A DNA stretch of 64,000 nucleotides from Rhyacophila brunnea (GCA_022495005.1 JAGYXB010000056.1:1674001-1738000), one strand, 5' to 3'. Positions 33,725-45,657 are shown, numbered from the stretch's first letter. Notes: generated by a model from the sequence alone, not told the origin. Numbers and translations are program-made.

Positions 33725-33957
33725 GGTAGGTACTGTTCGGTTATGAGGAATACAGCGGAAAACACATTTTGAAAATACCCGATATACTGGATTATTTTTT
33801 AGTTTGGGTTAGTTTAGGTTAGGTTAGGTTGGGTTAGGTAAGGTTAGGTTAGGTTAGGTTTGGTTAGGTTTGGTTAGGTTAACCTAACAAATAATCCAGT
33901 ATATCGGGTGTTTTAAAAATGTGTTTTCCGCTGTATTCCTCATAAGTGAACAGTACC
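33725..33957. mobile_element. Telomere-core fold-back element, copy 3, 8-bp TSD, expanded end
   Basis: The left end is ggta-ggtactgttcggttat, with one extra ggta; the right end (reverse) is ggtactgttcacttatgagg. Arms run through atacagcggaaaacacattt to ggattatt. The core (about 33799-33890) is ttagg repeat with variants, ending at the inverted junction ggttaacctaac. The direct repeat aaaaaatg is exact (33717-33724 and 33958-33965) once the extra ggta is assigned to the element. Confidence 0.9.
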
Positions 33958-33965
33958 AAAAAATG

Positions 33966-34243
33966 TTGTTAAACCTCTTTGTGACACGGCCAAAATCAAC
34001 ATCAGATTGTAGGAATTCCATTGCAAAAATATGATATTGTTTTATTTGACTTAATCTACTTTTTACCTTTGTATATTGAATACACCTACAATAACTGTCA
34101 AAAGTTAAATACTTTGAGATTGAAGAAAAGCTTCTGTAAAGGTAAATTTCAATAAAAATTGATCGCTCATTTACCTACTTAGAAACTCGATAACTGATCG
34201 CGGGAAATAATTAAGCATGTCACATACATTAATAGGAAAAGGC
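33966..34243. other. Non-coding, nothing recognised
   Basis: Short AT-rich spacer between two telomere-core elements. Confidence 0.4.
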
Positions 34244-34431
34244 GGTACGAGCCTGTTCACTGGAAGCGAGACGGAAACAGCGGCAATTTTCATAGCCGAT
34301 TTCAGCAAAATTCATGAATTCAATAATAATAACATAATCTAACCTAGATAACAAATAATCCAGTATACCTATCGCCTATTTTCAAAATTTGTTTTCCGTT
34401 GGCTTCCACTAAACCTAAACAGACAAGAACC
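34244..34431. mobile_element. Form-B telomere-core element, degenerate
   Basis: The ends ggtacgagcctgttcactgg and (reverse) ggttcttgtctgtttaggtt converge on a ggaagc-agc block in each arm. The interior has tttcatagccgatttcagca, ttcatgaattcaataataat, a short decayed taacctag run, aacaaataatccagtata and ttcaaaatttgttttccg. Flanks gaaaaggc and aaaaaggg match at 6 of 8, a plausible eroded duplication. Confidence 0.65.
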
Positions 34432-34828
34432 AAAAAGGGTTTTCGTTAAAACAATAATAAATAAGAATTGAAATATTTCACAAATATAGACGTATCATAT
34501 CGAAAGAACTTATCGATACCAAAGTATCGTTCAAAAAGTTTCGATCTCTAGTCACGAAGCGAAAACAGTTAGCAATCGATAAACCTAAGTAAATCTATCG
34601 ACGGATCGGCGATGACATGTGTAAAATAAGTTGGTACCTAGATGACATGACACAGACTAGTCTCTCGTTCGGCCTCTTCAATTATTTAATGGCCGAAACG
34701 GTCGTTCATTTTACAAACTTGGCCATCTACGTTTTTAAATTTCTTAAAAAAGAAAAAAATATAGTTTTGACAAAGCTCATAAACATAGATCCATAACAGA
34801 AAAAAATCCTTAAACCAAAGGGTTAGGT
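34432..34828. other. Non-coding, nothing recognised
   Basis: AT-rich spacer, no frame or repeat assignment. Confidence 0.4.
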
Positions 34829-35242
34829 ACATGTAAATTATACGTAAAATATTTCACCGTGGCACAGTTAGCCGTGAACTTTCTTATTGGAAAGAGATGG
34901 CCATATGGCGAATACTATACAGTCTCCAATTTTATTAGATTTAATATGAACATTAATTCAATTTTCATAGCTGATTTTGACAAAATTCATGAATTCAAGA
35001 ATGAAAACCTAACCTAACCTAACCTAACAAAGAATCAAATATATCGGCTATTTAAAAAATGTTTGCAGCTGGCTTCCTGTAAACCGACAAGAACCGTGTT
35101 TTATTTAGACATGAATTTTATGTCAGTACTATACGACCCAAAGATGTTGGATGGTCTTTAATATACGGCCATATATTTCTAATACAACATTTCACGGTAA
35201 AGTGTGATACGGCGAACTGCATACGTACAAGTTTCCGGACAC
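34829..35242 (+). repeat. Repeat L copy 2 with form-B telomere core
   Basis: This is the longer copy of the composite at 28967. The core segment at about 34970-35098 has gattttgacaaaattcatga, aaaacctaacctaacctaac, tatcggctattt and gcagctggcttcctg, then the common cgtgttttatttagacatga. A 3' fragment of L lies at 39092-39183. Confidence 0.65.
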
Positions 35243-35605
35243 AAAATGAAAGATGGTCCAAGTATGACTATTCGAGTGAGTGCTTTCGCCTTTAAACTAT
35301 CAACCTTTCTCATGCGAATTATTTCTAATAACTAAGTGTTATCTGAGATAGATATTTCACAACAGGTATATTATGTTTAAAATGTATGTTTCTGAGGTTT
35401 TTCAAGAAAAAAGTCTATAGATAGCTGATAAGTACTGATAAAGAATAAGTATAACAATTTTTACTTTTGTGCGTATGGATTCAGTACTTACCTAATATTT
35501 TTTTTTTTAATTGTCTATCTATGTTGTTAAGTTAGTTCAACTATAGTATGCCGAATATAAAACAATTGTTTGCGACGCATGTTTCAAAAACATTACTTCA
35601 CGGTT
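35243..35605. other. Non-coding, nothing recognised
   Basis: AT-rich spacer. Confidence 0.4.
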
Positions 35606-35947
35606 AAGGCTATACTCCAGCTGAGGCATGGTCTTAAAAGATCGTGACTAGGCGCGGATTGTGCAAATGACGCGAGCCGAACGAAATATAATTTGTCATA
35701 AAAATTCAACATGCGTCCATTTAATGTTATGTTTATTGTTATATTAGTAATAATAATAGTATATTCATTGACATGTTTTCTTTTTAAAGTACATGCGTAA
35801 CGTTTTTTAGTCATCTTTACACGATTTAAGAATATATTCCTCCGACGCCATCACAAAACAAATTGACGTGCTCACACCTCGACTACCGCTCGCCGATTGG
35901 CGACGAGTGCGAAATTTCGTCCCACCTATTGTTTAAAATTATTTGCC
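35606..35947 (+). mobile_element. Dispersed repeat B, full-length copy
   Basis: It runs from aaggctatactccagctgag to cccacctattgtttaaaatt. It shares with the inverted copy at 46990-47340 the aaaaacgtta-like, tttacacgatttaag, tcctccgacgccatcacaaa and cgattggcgacgag-gcgaaat blocks. Its CpG-rich right third contrasts with the AT-rich left. No inverted termini are seen, so it may be SINE-like or a MITE of unusual type. Confidence 0.6.
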
Positions 35948-36380
35948 ATTTCACTCATGTAAATATGCTCTTAAATAATGATAACATTTAAAAAGAAATG
36001 CCAAGTTTTGAAATTGGATGACACTTAGGTACCTACCAGCCAAAAATCACAAATCAGTTTACACCGTGAGCGAGTTTATTTATTTTTTCGGAAATTTGTT
36101 CCGCATGATGAGACGTCGTGTCGGGAAATAAAAATGAGACGATGGCGGTCACACATGTCAACATAGCTATAACAATTTTACAGGTATTTAGTAGGCAGGT
36201 ATCTGCAGTAATAATATGTACTATACTACTATTATTATTAATAATATTAATGGCGTTACAGACCGGATAAAAGAAAATTCATAAATCATGTCATCAAGGC
36301 TTTTGATTTTGAGCTCCAATCCAATGTCTCAAACAAGTTATAATTATTTACCTATGTAAGATGTAGGTATTAGTTTTTCT

Positions 36381-36752
36381 CAGAGCGTTGGAACTCGGAG
36401 CAAGAGCGGAGCCGCAGCACCGAAAATTTGTAGTGCTCCACTGCTCCGAATGTTTTATTTTTTGTTATTAAAATTTCGTCCTAAAATCCAATGAAAATAA
36501 TATGTAGTATATTTTGACACTTTGCAACACTGGTATTATTTGAAATATGGCAACACTGCCGAGTGATAGATAACTTCACTTTGACAGAAGACAATTTTGT
36601 TTAATATAATTAATAATGAAAAGACGACTATTTTAAAACTACTAATTTTTTCTTTAACATTTGTATACATATAATACTTTTACCCGGAGCGGAGTCGGAG
36701 CAAGTATTAGAACCCGGAGAAACCAGAAAAAATGGTCCGCTCCGACGCTCTG
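36381..36752. mobile_element. hAT-type MITE, GGAGCGGAGC-rich, 8-bp TSD
   Basis: The ends cagagcgttggaactcggag and (reverse) cagagcgtcggagcggacca are inverted. The exact direct repeat gtttttct flanks it (36373-36380 and 36753-36760). Both end regions are built of ggagc/gctcc motifs (gcaagagcggagccgcagca; ggagcggagtcggagcaagt), an internal repeat typical of subterminal transposase-binding arrays. 372 bp, non-coding. Confidence 0.9.
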
Positions 36753-36760
36753 GTTTTTCT

Positions 36761-37000
36761 ATACCGAGCTCGATGGCCCCCACATCCTGAAGCGGGCCCC
36801 CAGGCCACGGTGTTTGGCGCCCCCCCAACTTATAGCTAAGGTTCAGGGCAGTGTAATGTTCCACAAAAGTGTACTCCAAGTATTGGTGTCGAACTGCAGG
36901 TTCCGTGTAAAATAAAGGGTATTCAGTGTATTTTTCGCGATTTTTGGTATTTTTAAATAAATCCACTTGGATTGTTGGCACTCGGTATCATATCATGAAG
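36761..37000. other. GC-rich patch next to a hAT MITE
   Basis: Positions 36765-36830 are rich in C runs (gcgggcccccaggccacggt), then composition returns to AT-rich. Overlapping frames at 36628-36981 (minus) and 36661-36915 (plus) cross the MITE boundary and are not genes. Confidence 0.4.
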
Positions 37001-39091
37001 CACTGGTCGTGACCTCCTTTTGTGATAGCCAAGCAACATGCGACCCTTCGCCATATTGAATAAATATTAATTTGTATTAATCAGAGGTAGGCTGTGAAAA
37101 TCTGAGAAAAATAGCACACTTGTCACTCTTGTCAGGTATACTTACGAAAAATAAGAAGATAATACAATATTACTACACACTAATGTACACTATCTAGGTA
37201 CACACTAATAATAACGACACACTATTTCAATGAATTTTCAAAAATTTACTGACTAGATATTTTTCAAAACATTTCTTAAAAATCAAAAATCATTACTTAC
37301 ATAATTTTTTTATTTTATTTTTAAAAACAATCTTAATTCATTAATATGCGATTAAACGCCGTAGAAATATATTTTTTTAATTAAGTATCTAATTATTTTG
37401 GACAAAGTGCAGTCATGGCAACAATATTATGCGCGATAGGTTTTAGGCTCTGCAATAGATATATATATTTCATACAATTCGATAAACTAACTGAGGTTAC
37501 GTGACAAAGTCCATACGAAAAAATATCACAATTCCTACACAAATAATCTGACACTTATTTACATCAAGACAGATGGCGCGCTGTGGTATATATTTTTTTA
37601 AAACCTTTGCCGATTGTTTTGTAATCTGTATAATACATATGGGTACTCATTGACGACATCTGTCGTTGGCAAACTAAATTATTCTTATAGAATATGAAAA
37701 TATAATCAAGTAGGTACTTATACCTTCATATGTCAATATGCAATAAAAAAATATTTTTCTTAAGGGGGGACATGCTCGTCGAAGGTCAAAATTGAGTTTT
37801 TATTGTATTTTCAAACCGTGATCCTGGACACTCCTTAAACGTTGTAGATAATCTATTTATATATTTTTGAAGCCTTATTATCCTTTATAGTTATTTTTAA
37901 CATTTGATGACTGCATAAAGTATTTTTGTTACATTAAATAGTATTCTTTTAAACCTCTCGCTCTAATGTTTTAGAATATAGTCATATTTCGGTACATAAC
38001 TGTGCAGTGGTGTTAAAATTTTTTACATTTTTTAATTTTTAAACGCATTTATAAAACCATTAGCATAATTTTTTATAATATAATTTTTGTAAAATATTCA
38101 CGATAAAAAATTATATTGATAATCTCTGTGATCCCAAATTTGACAAGAATTAGGCATTTTATTATTCAAAAAATCGGCAAGATTAACACATTTGAAGATG
38201 ATTCTAAAGATATTTATTATAAGCTATGTCTTTGACCATTCAAGTGTGATAAACATCTTATGAATAATGATTGCTTTATAATAATTATTGACCTAAGAAT
38301 AAGGTAATGTTTTTTTGAAATACGCCATTTCTTTTGTCATTCCCTAGTAGTTAAGCTAAAACATACGGCCGTAGCCATAAATTGACAAACTATAATTAAA
38401 GTAGGGAGTAAAATTATGTTAACGCGCGTGTTTGAACATGTATCTAACCGAATTTTTTTTATTTTTTTTTAAACGGTAATACCAAGTAGTGGGATTAGGA
38501 AACTACCCGGCTGAAAAGAAAAAATTTGCATTGTGGCCTCGTTAAAAGATCCCGTACAATATGCGTCATTTGTGAAAAAGGTCTTCATGGTGTTTGTTTA
38601 TTGAAACATTTAAAATATGTATTGCAAATGATTTTATTTCATTATTTTTTTATAAATGAAACTGTTTTTATATAGCACAAATCCACTCTACCTTAAACAC
38701 TGAGTTAAGTAAAAGTCTTTCCCATTATTTCAAATGCATAAAATAAAATAAAACATTGTCCTTCCACCAAGAATTTGACTGTAAACAAATTTTTATATGG
38801 TAAACTGAAATTTGTATTTGGTATTGTTTTTATTGTAAAAAGGGTGATGCCATGAAAAAAAATACAATAGTTATAAGTTCTAAACCCACCCAGTCACAAA
38901 ACATATATGAATCGGGTTATATTACACATCAATGAAACTAAATAGATAAAACAATATTTCATACCACTGGTGCAGTAGTATGTTCCCAAATTAACTTAAC
39001 ATTTCAGGCATCAAAAGAAAAACGATGATCGTTGTTAGTATTTCTGGCCATTATCAAAAACAACGATATATCGTTGCGTAGCATTCTAAGG
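37001..39091. other. AT-rich non-coding stretch
   Basis: Over 2 kb without a frame of 60 codons and with no repeat partner found here. Positions 37045-37090 weakly recall the MITE Q terminus (acccttcgc, gaggtaggctgt), but not enough to call. Confidence 0.5.
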
Positions 39092-39183
39092 GTTAATATA
39101 CGGCCATACTTATATTTCCGATACAACATTTCTCGGTGAAATGTAATACGGCGAACTGCATACGTGCAAGTTTCTGGACACGC
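39092..39183 (+). repeat. Repeat L, 3' end fragment
   Basis: It matches the last 90 bp of the L copies: atatacggccata, tttccgatacaacatttctc, gatacggcgaactgcatacg-like and aagtttctggacacg. Confidence 0.7.
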
Positions 39184-39675
39184 CGGTACGTAGATCATAT
39201 TATTAAATAAATGTCAGTAGAAAAGCCGTAGAAATCTTGAATTCACATTTTATGACTAGCTCAAAATAATTACTTTCAAACCCAAAAGTCCAATTTTTAT
39301 TGTACGTCATAAATAAAATTATCACCAGTGTTGTCCCTATTTTAGAAGATAAGAATTTTGTCAAAAAAAACTGAAAACTTTTTTTTCTGTGAGCCTAGCC
39401 TACGTACTAGTTAAAACAAAACAGTATTATTTTTAAATAAATCTCACTTACGTTGTCAACTTTGCGTTGGTATTATGGGCACACAGTGATTGTCAAAATG
39501 TTGTAATATAATCAGTTTTATCGCACATGTAGGTAACTAACCATTACACTTTAATGTATTTTCCCCACTTTTAATATCAAAATAGATTACAGTATGCACG
39601 TAATCGTGTAGTAGGTACTTACCTACCTACTAGCAGTGAAGAATCACAGAAACATCCAGATTTCAGAAAATTACA

Positions 39676-39950
39676 AATATATCGTCACTGTTCTGGCAGA
39701 AGACACTTATTCGAAAAAATGTCATATTGAGTTAGTTATAACAAAATGTTCCTTATTTCAAACTTTGCCGTCTGGAAACCTTATTAATAAATAAACAATC
39801 TTTATTTTAAAGTCATCCTTTTTACGATTACTTAATAAACTCACATGATACTGATAGACCATTTCAAACACTTTAACAACTTCAAAGTCAAATTACTCAA
39901 AACTAGTATTCTCCAGTTAGTGTGTTCTGCCAGAACAGAGACGATATATT
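39676..39950. mobile_element. MITE family S, complete copy
   Basis: Terminal inverted repeats of about 33 bp: the left opens aatatatcgtcactgttctg with gcagaagacactta, and the right ends gttctgccagaacagagacg with atatatt. The 275-bp body is about 90 percent alike by eye to 16418-16672. Non-coding; no clear target duplication beyond the palindromic atatat. Confidence 0.8.
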
Positions 39951-40925
39951 ATTGTAGTACCTAGTAATAAAATTAGTCATTAATAAATATAGTATTTAAA
40001 ACATATGGGTACCTACATATCTGCATGCAAAAGGAGTATGGATATAAATCTTAAAAATCTGAAATTTAATTAATTATGCTGAATTAACTATAATGCATAC
40101 ATGTCTATAGTAGTTAATAAATGAGAAAAATGACAAGTAGAATTGACTCGACGTAGATAGTAAAATTTCACACAAAAACATAGAAGTTCCCATTCAAAGT
40201 CATTCAAAAATTAATCTTCTTTTGTTTCTCCTGAAAAGGATTAATTTTCGATTAACCTCTTTTTTCGTATCGTATACTCCTATACAGATATATTCCACCA
40301 TGAGTCAATAGTAAAAAAAAACGTATACCAATACTTATTTAATATTATAATATAATAGGTAGCAGAAACTTTCATCTAGCCAGTGACTTATCCATGGTGC
40401 ATCACTAGAATTTAACAGTAAATATCACACTTTGTGTAGGTACTATTAATTTTTATGGATATTGTAGTAGGTAACGTGTTTAGAAAATGATCAACTGATA
40501 TTGTTATTCTAACTATTTTTTATACTAAACTCCTAACATGCATAAAAAATAAAGCATGTCCTATTATTTAGCAATATTCTTTTATCTAATCTAATGTATC
40601 AACTTACCATTTTAAAACCTGTTATTTTATTTTTGGAAAATATAATCATGTAACTATTATAAAACCAGACGTTACAAATATGTTAAGTGGTTGAAATTAT
40701 AGAAAATAAAAATAATGTATTATTTTTCTGGCACAAAATAATATATTTCATATCCTTAAACTCCAAAGATCTAGACTTAATTAAAAAATGTTTAATAGTC
40801 TAGTAATCATGTCATAGTCATTTATCACAATTCTTACGGTAAGTATACTATTTTGTTATAAATTTAATATAATCAATCTCTTTTTTATATTATTTGTCTA
40901 TTTACTGAAAATCGCTAAAATTACA
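39951..40925. other. AT-rich non-coding stretch
   Basis: Nothing recognised. Confidence 0.5.
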
Positions 40926-40929
40926 GGTT

Positions 40930-41140
40930 TTGCCAACAACCTCCTTCCGATCTTGCACTGATTCTGCCGCTTTTTTATGGTGTCGCTCCATCTAGAAATC
41001 GAACGCCATCGCAACTTCCTCTCTTGACGCCTCCAGAGATTTTTTCTCCATGCTACTAGGATTTATTCTTACCACCTGGCCGAATAATTGAAGAACGAAT
41101 CTCTAGTAGTTGTCTGAGAGATTTTGAGATGTCAAGCTCT
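40930..41140 (-). pseudogene. LINE ORF2 C-terminal fragment, copy d
   Basis: The minus strand reads RFVLQLFGQVVRINPSSMEK, then after a frame change SRWSDTIKKRQNQCKIGRR. This follows the Q.FGHV.RM....... and R..TRWSDDI....G....A..R patterns that close the ORF2 of insect LINEs. It is less AT-rich than its flanks. Stops and frame changes show it is dead. It is a different subfamily from copies a-c, judging by residues. Confidence 0.55.
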
Positions 41141-42439
41141 TCCAGTAGGTACAGAGAAATTTGTACGCCTGACTGTCTATTGAATTCTTCCACTGTATAA
41201 ATTGAAGACCATTGCGTGTAATTACTATTATTTAAGGATAATGATCACTCCCGACCATTGACATCAGTCGCAAAAGCTTTAAAAAAATGTTCTTCTGGTT
41301 TGTAAATATTGCGACCCTCAGCATTGTCTAACTATAACGGCTACGACGAAGAATTCGACCGCATTTTTTTGCACGACCTCATTTATAGTAGATATTGTAA
41401 AATATAGTGAAAAATGATTTTTATAAAAAAAATCGTAGGTATCTACAGTCTGAGAAACAGTGAGCTCCCTTTGCTTTCGAAATTACTTTTGAATATTTCT
41501 TGTAGAAAAAAATAAACAAGTAAATTGTTTTAAGAGGTAGGTAAGCGTAAATATTAATAATCACTGATTCGTGGAAGTGAGCCAACCATTTAAGTGCTCA
41601 AGAAATAATTTACGATTTGCCTGAAGGATATTTTTTCAGACTAATCTTGCTGTGACAAGGGGTGGTAAGCCATTCGATATACCTGCCGTATCATATTATT
41701 GGAAATACTAACTTTCTATTTTTTTAAACGATCTCACATAGGTATCTACTTTATATACATACTTACATCTTTATTTTAAAATTTCCTTATATATTATAAT
41801 ATTTCATAACATAATTTGGCGCATGTAATACTTATGCATGTATGTATGAGCATGAAATTATAAGGATTCAACTGTAATATTTTAAAAATAAAGTATTTGG
41901 TCAGGGAACACAAAATTAATGGGTACTAGCTTATCCCACTGGTTGTCGATATAGAGACTGCGATACAAGCTACGGATCTCTAATTTGAAAAAAATATGGG
42001 ATTTACTGAAACACATGTTCAAGAATATGATAATTAGTCATGAAAATGTACATCCCACTCAATATTTAAGTAGGTACAAACAGTAAACGCCATATGTTTT
42101 ATTTAGGTTTTGGTACATTCTTTCTGTCCTTCTTACGAGTAATATTATGTTATGTGACATTTTGACATCTGTTTTGGGCTATAAACTCATCTTTAGAACT
42201 ACCTTTATTACCTTTTAAACTTACGATATCATCAACAAAACAACTAAACTAGAATAATAATTATTATGTATGAACCAACAAAATTCTTTGTTTAAAGATT
42301 ATTATAAATAAAATTTATATTAAACCGTCATATATAAAAACTAGAATTTTATAACCTCAGATTTGGTTAACACGAAAAAAAACATTTTTTTTTGATTATG
42401 TTGGTAGGTATTTAAAATATAGAGTAGTTACTATAGACA
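41141..42439. other. AT-rich non-coding stretch
   Basis: Nothing recognised; no frame above 60 codons. Confidence 0.5.
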
Positions 42440-42735
42440 TGTTAACCATCATCATCAGTCGGGCTCAATTCACTGCTGTGGGCCTCCTCCAGCTCCTTTC
42501 ACTCTTCTTGATCCACCTAAATGTAAGACTTATCCCTGTGCTAATTTGTGCCAGTAGTTTTTCACTTGCCGAGCGGCATTTCCAGCCTATTGCCATTTCA
42601 TATGCTTGGTGACTGCTATCGTTCTGTTACAACATGTCGGCCTCCTTATACATTGGTTTCTTTTGTGATCTTTCCGCGTTATGTCTTACATGCACCTTTC
42701 TATGCCACGTTTGCTCTTCTCACTTTCACATTTAG
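42440..42735 (-). pseudogene. LINE 3' end, copy b (ORF2 end plus tail)
   Basis: Read on the minus strand, homology with copy a starts at gtggcatagaaaggtgcatg, followed by acataacgcggaaagatcac and ataaggaggccgacatg. It ends in gtgaaaggagctggaggagg, cccacagcagtgaattgagc and a tgatgatgatgg tail. The tail is the classic lepidopteran LINE ending and the likely parent of the satellite at 4240-8065. The frame is heavily broken. Confidence 0.7.
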
Positions 42736-42857
42736 GGTTTATCTTAAATAACTGGGTGGGCATATTAGTTGAACACTTTATGCTTAGAACACATTGGGAG
42801 ACGACTTTTAAAGATACTATTCAGGCGCTCAAACGTGTTCAGGTACATACCTACCTC

Positions 42858-43178
42858 CCGTCCACAGAACAGATTAATAAATAGAATTCCGATAGGATAT
42901 ATACCTACCAATACAGTAAATTTTGACGCATGGATTTGAATGTGTGAGTGTCCTACGAAAATGAAACACGCATTATAGACGTGCAATAGTGTGTGTAATA
43001 CACCAATATTAAATGAGCGTCAACGCATCAACCGAGAGGAGTTGTCAGTATTCGACGTTTGACGTATTCTTGACACGTGTTTAAATTTATCCCGTAGTTT
43101 TCTTTACTCGAGATCGGTTGCCAGCTTCTCCTTACCCGTTAGGTATTTCAGTTCCCATTATTTCTGAGTTCCCTGCCC
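42858..43178 (+). repeat. Dispersed repeat M, copy 3
   Basis: A single copy in the same sense as M1: acagaacagattaataaata, gtgtgagtgtcctacgaaaa, caatattaaatgagcgtcaa, gtattcttgacacgtg and ttatttctgagttccctg. There is no fold-back partner here. Confidence 0.7.
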
Positions 43179-43635
43179 CGTCAATTGCTATTTGGAGAAA
43201 GACGTAGTTGTTGATCCGCTCAATGTGAGTACCATTTATGAGGATTTCTTTTGGTTCAGCAATGCAGTCTTATCAATTACAATAAAAAGTAAGTAGGTAG
43301 GTAGGTACCCTTTTCCGTATATTTTAATAAAGATGAAGACCGGTTTGTTGATTAAGTACGTAGTATTACTTAATACATTTTTTCCATTAAAATTTATAGT
43401 CAACACAATAATTAAAGCGAGTAGGTGGGTACCTACCTACCTGTGTAAATTGTTTATTTCTGAGTGTTCGTTGAAATTTCAGCATTAATAAATTGCTATG
43501 TTATTTAATTGTTTCTGAATACTACAGTAGGTACCTTCATATTAACAAAAAAAATACTAGATATCAAAATGAAAATACATAGGTTAGTAGTTTTGTAAAA
43601 CATCAGACATATACTAGGATATTATCTAATATCTA
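43179..43635. other. Non-coding with GGTA/TACC microsatellites
   Basis: GGTA runs at about 43289-43310 and TACC runs at about 43427-43440. Otherwise AT-rich and unassigned. Confidence 0.5.
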
Positions 43636-43810
43636 GAAATAGAGAACATCAGTTGTTTATTCTCCCAAGGTGCAGAACCAACCTGCCACTGGTAATGCTA
43701 ATTGGGAGGGCGATAACTATGTTCAACGAAATTGCTTACTTCTTTGTTTCTATATGTCATGTTGTGAACGTCTTAAACTTATAATTTGTAATGTCCACAA
43801 TATGTGGAAA
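43636..43810 (-). repeat. Dispersed repeat N, internally deleted copy
   Basis: On the minus strand it matches both halves of the copy at 61250-61710: ttgtggacatta with gtttaagacgttcacaacat, and ttcgttg-acatagttatcg through ggcaggttggttctgcacct then tgggagaataaacaactgat. About 195 bp present at 61325-61520 is missing between them. Confidence 0.7.
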
Positions 43811-45407
43811 AAAAATTAAATTGAAAAATCTATCTTAAATAGAAAATAAAATACAAACCTACATAATTAATATACTTAATATATCAAATTAAAACTACAT
43901 TACTAATCTTCAACTACATGATAGCGGTTCGTAGATTTGTGTGCATTATCATCCCATATTATACCTATTCCCGTGAATCTACGGATTAATAAAAATATAT
44001 TTCTTTGTTTTAGCAAGGAATATTCCAACGCATGGGTAAGACAGAAAACTTGAAACTCTACACAATAATGACGTAGAACCCTATAGTCTAAGCGTAGAAC
44101 GTTATTCTACCTACAACAAGCATATTATTGTCATGGCTTCGATTTTTTAAACTATGTACCTATCAAGTGTAAAAGATGAAAGTAAGGGTCGGGTATGAAT
44201 GATAATTATGTAGATACGTAACATAATTTCTTTGTTTTTTCTTGAGTTGTCTTGAGTGCATAATGTGTAATGTTCAGTGTTTACTAATACCTAGGTACTT
44301 ATATTATATAAAACAAAAAAAACATGATTTTTTAAATACTTGGTAGTCTCACTGATCTCCAGTCAGCAGCCATGATTTATTATTGATTGTAAGGCTACAC
44401 TTTTATCACTGTTTTTATTATCTATTATTAGTTAGTTTATCCGCATTCACAATCAAAACTAAGTACCTATCTACACGTGTTCGAGTATAATGTATTATTT
44501 TCAATAGATATGTAAGCATGACAAAATAATAATCCGAAATTAACGTTTGTCACGCAAACGAAACGCGTTTTCAATATTAATAATATTTGAAGACACTCGG
44601 CAGGCTTTGTATTACTTACGTTTTATAGACTGTCATTAGTTAATACACTGAAATTGGTCTCTAAGCCGTGGCAATTGGCCTTAGAATTTTTATCTTATTA
44701 ATCTGTTCTGTGATCAGATGACTAAGAATGTAAAAGATTAAATGTATGTCTTAATAAAATAAGTTGGTAAGTAAATTAGAAATAAAATCATATCACTTAT
44801 AAGTATTTATATAGGTAAGTAAGTATATAATTATTCTGAATCATTCAAAAGTAGGTTAACAAGTTGGTGCTCGTAAGCATTGATAGGTATAGACAGGTAC
44901 TTGTAAGTATCTACTAGTAAATATCTATCAAATATCAAATTATAGGTAGGTAGTTTTTAATGAATCTAATAAAATTCGCCAATGCTCTACAAACAACGCG
45001 TCATTTTTTGATCCCTATACTGTACAGATATCTCTTGTAAACTGTGATACGGAGAAATGCAATACGAACAATTTACACGTAACCCATTATTAGGTAGGTA
45101 CACTAATGTTATACATATATTGATCTAATATTTTTATTAATTACCTACCTATAACTCGATTAAAATAATTATTGATCATATACAATATACACACATAAGC
45201 AATTATAAACAAAGAATAAATCGCGAAAGTAATATTTAATAATTTATCAAAACGGAGCAACCTTAAGCCGGGTACTTATTAGCTTTGACCGTTGCAGATA
45301 CAGTAGGTAACTAGTATGGACGCCAAATAATTTTATTATTACGCAAGCCTAATAAATAATTAGTTTGTATCTAAAGATAGTTACAGTATCTGGAACGGTT
45401 ACAGTTA
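43811..45407. other. AT-rich stretch with a repeat K fragment
   Basis: Positions 44585-44720 match repeat K (atatttgaagacactcggca, attaatctgttct). A segment at about 45035-45060 weakly recalls the end of repeat L (gtgatacgg-ga-ctgc). GGTA runs near 44945 and 45093. No gene. Confidence 0.5.
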
Positions 45408-45415
45408 CGATTCGC

Positions 45416-45649
45416 GGTACTGTTCGGTTATACGGAATACAGCGGAAAACGCATTTTGAAAATACCCGATATACTGGATTATTTGTTAGTTTGGGTTAGG
45501 TTAGGTTGGGTTAGGTTGGGTTAGGTTAGGTTAGGTTAGGTTAAGTTAGGTTAGGTTAGGTTCGGTTAGGTTAACCTAACAAATAATCCAGTTTATCGGC
45601 TATTTTCAAAATGTGTTTTCTGCTGTATTCCGTATAACCGAACAGTACC
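45416..45649. mobile_element. Telomere-core fold-back element, copy 4, 8-bp TSD
   Basis: The ends ggtactgttcggttatacgg and (reverse) the same sequence are perfect over 20 bp. Arms run through aatacagcggaaaacgcatt to ggattatttgttag. The core (about 45486-45578) has about 18 ttagg units with few variants, ending in the inverted junction aggttaacctaac. The direct repeat cgattcgc is exact (45408-45415 and 45650-45657). With such intact ends and core it is the youngest-looking member. Confidence 0.95.
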
Positions 45650-45657
45650 CGATTCGC

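Noticed and set aside
36628..36981. 117-codon minus-strand and 84-codon plus-strand overlapping frames
   Set aside because: They cross the boundary of a hAT MITE with proven duplications, and the openness follows the local GC-rich composition.
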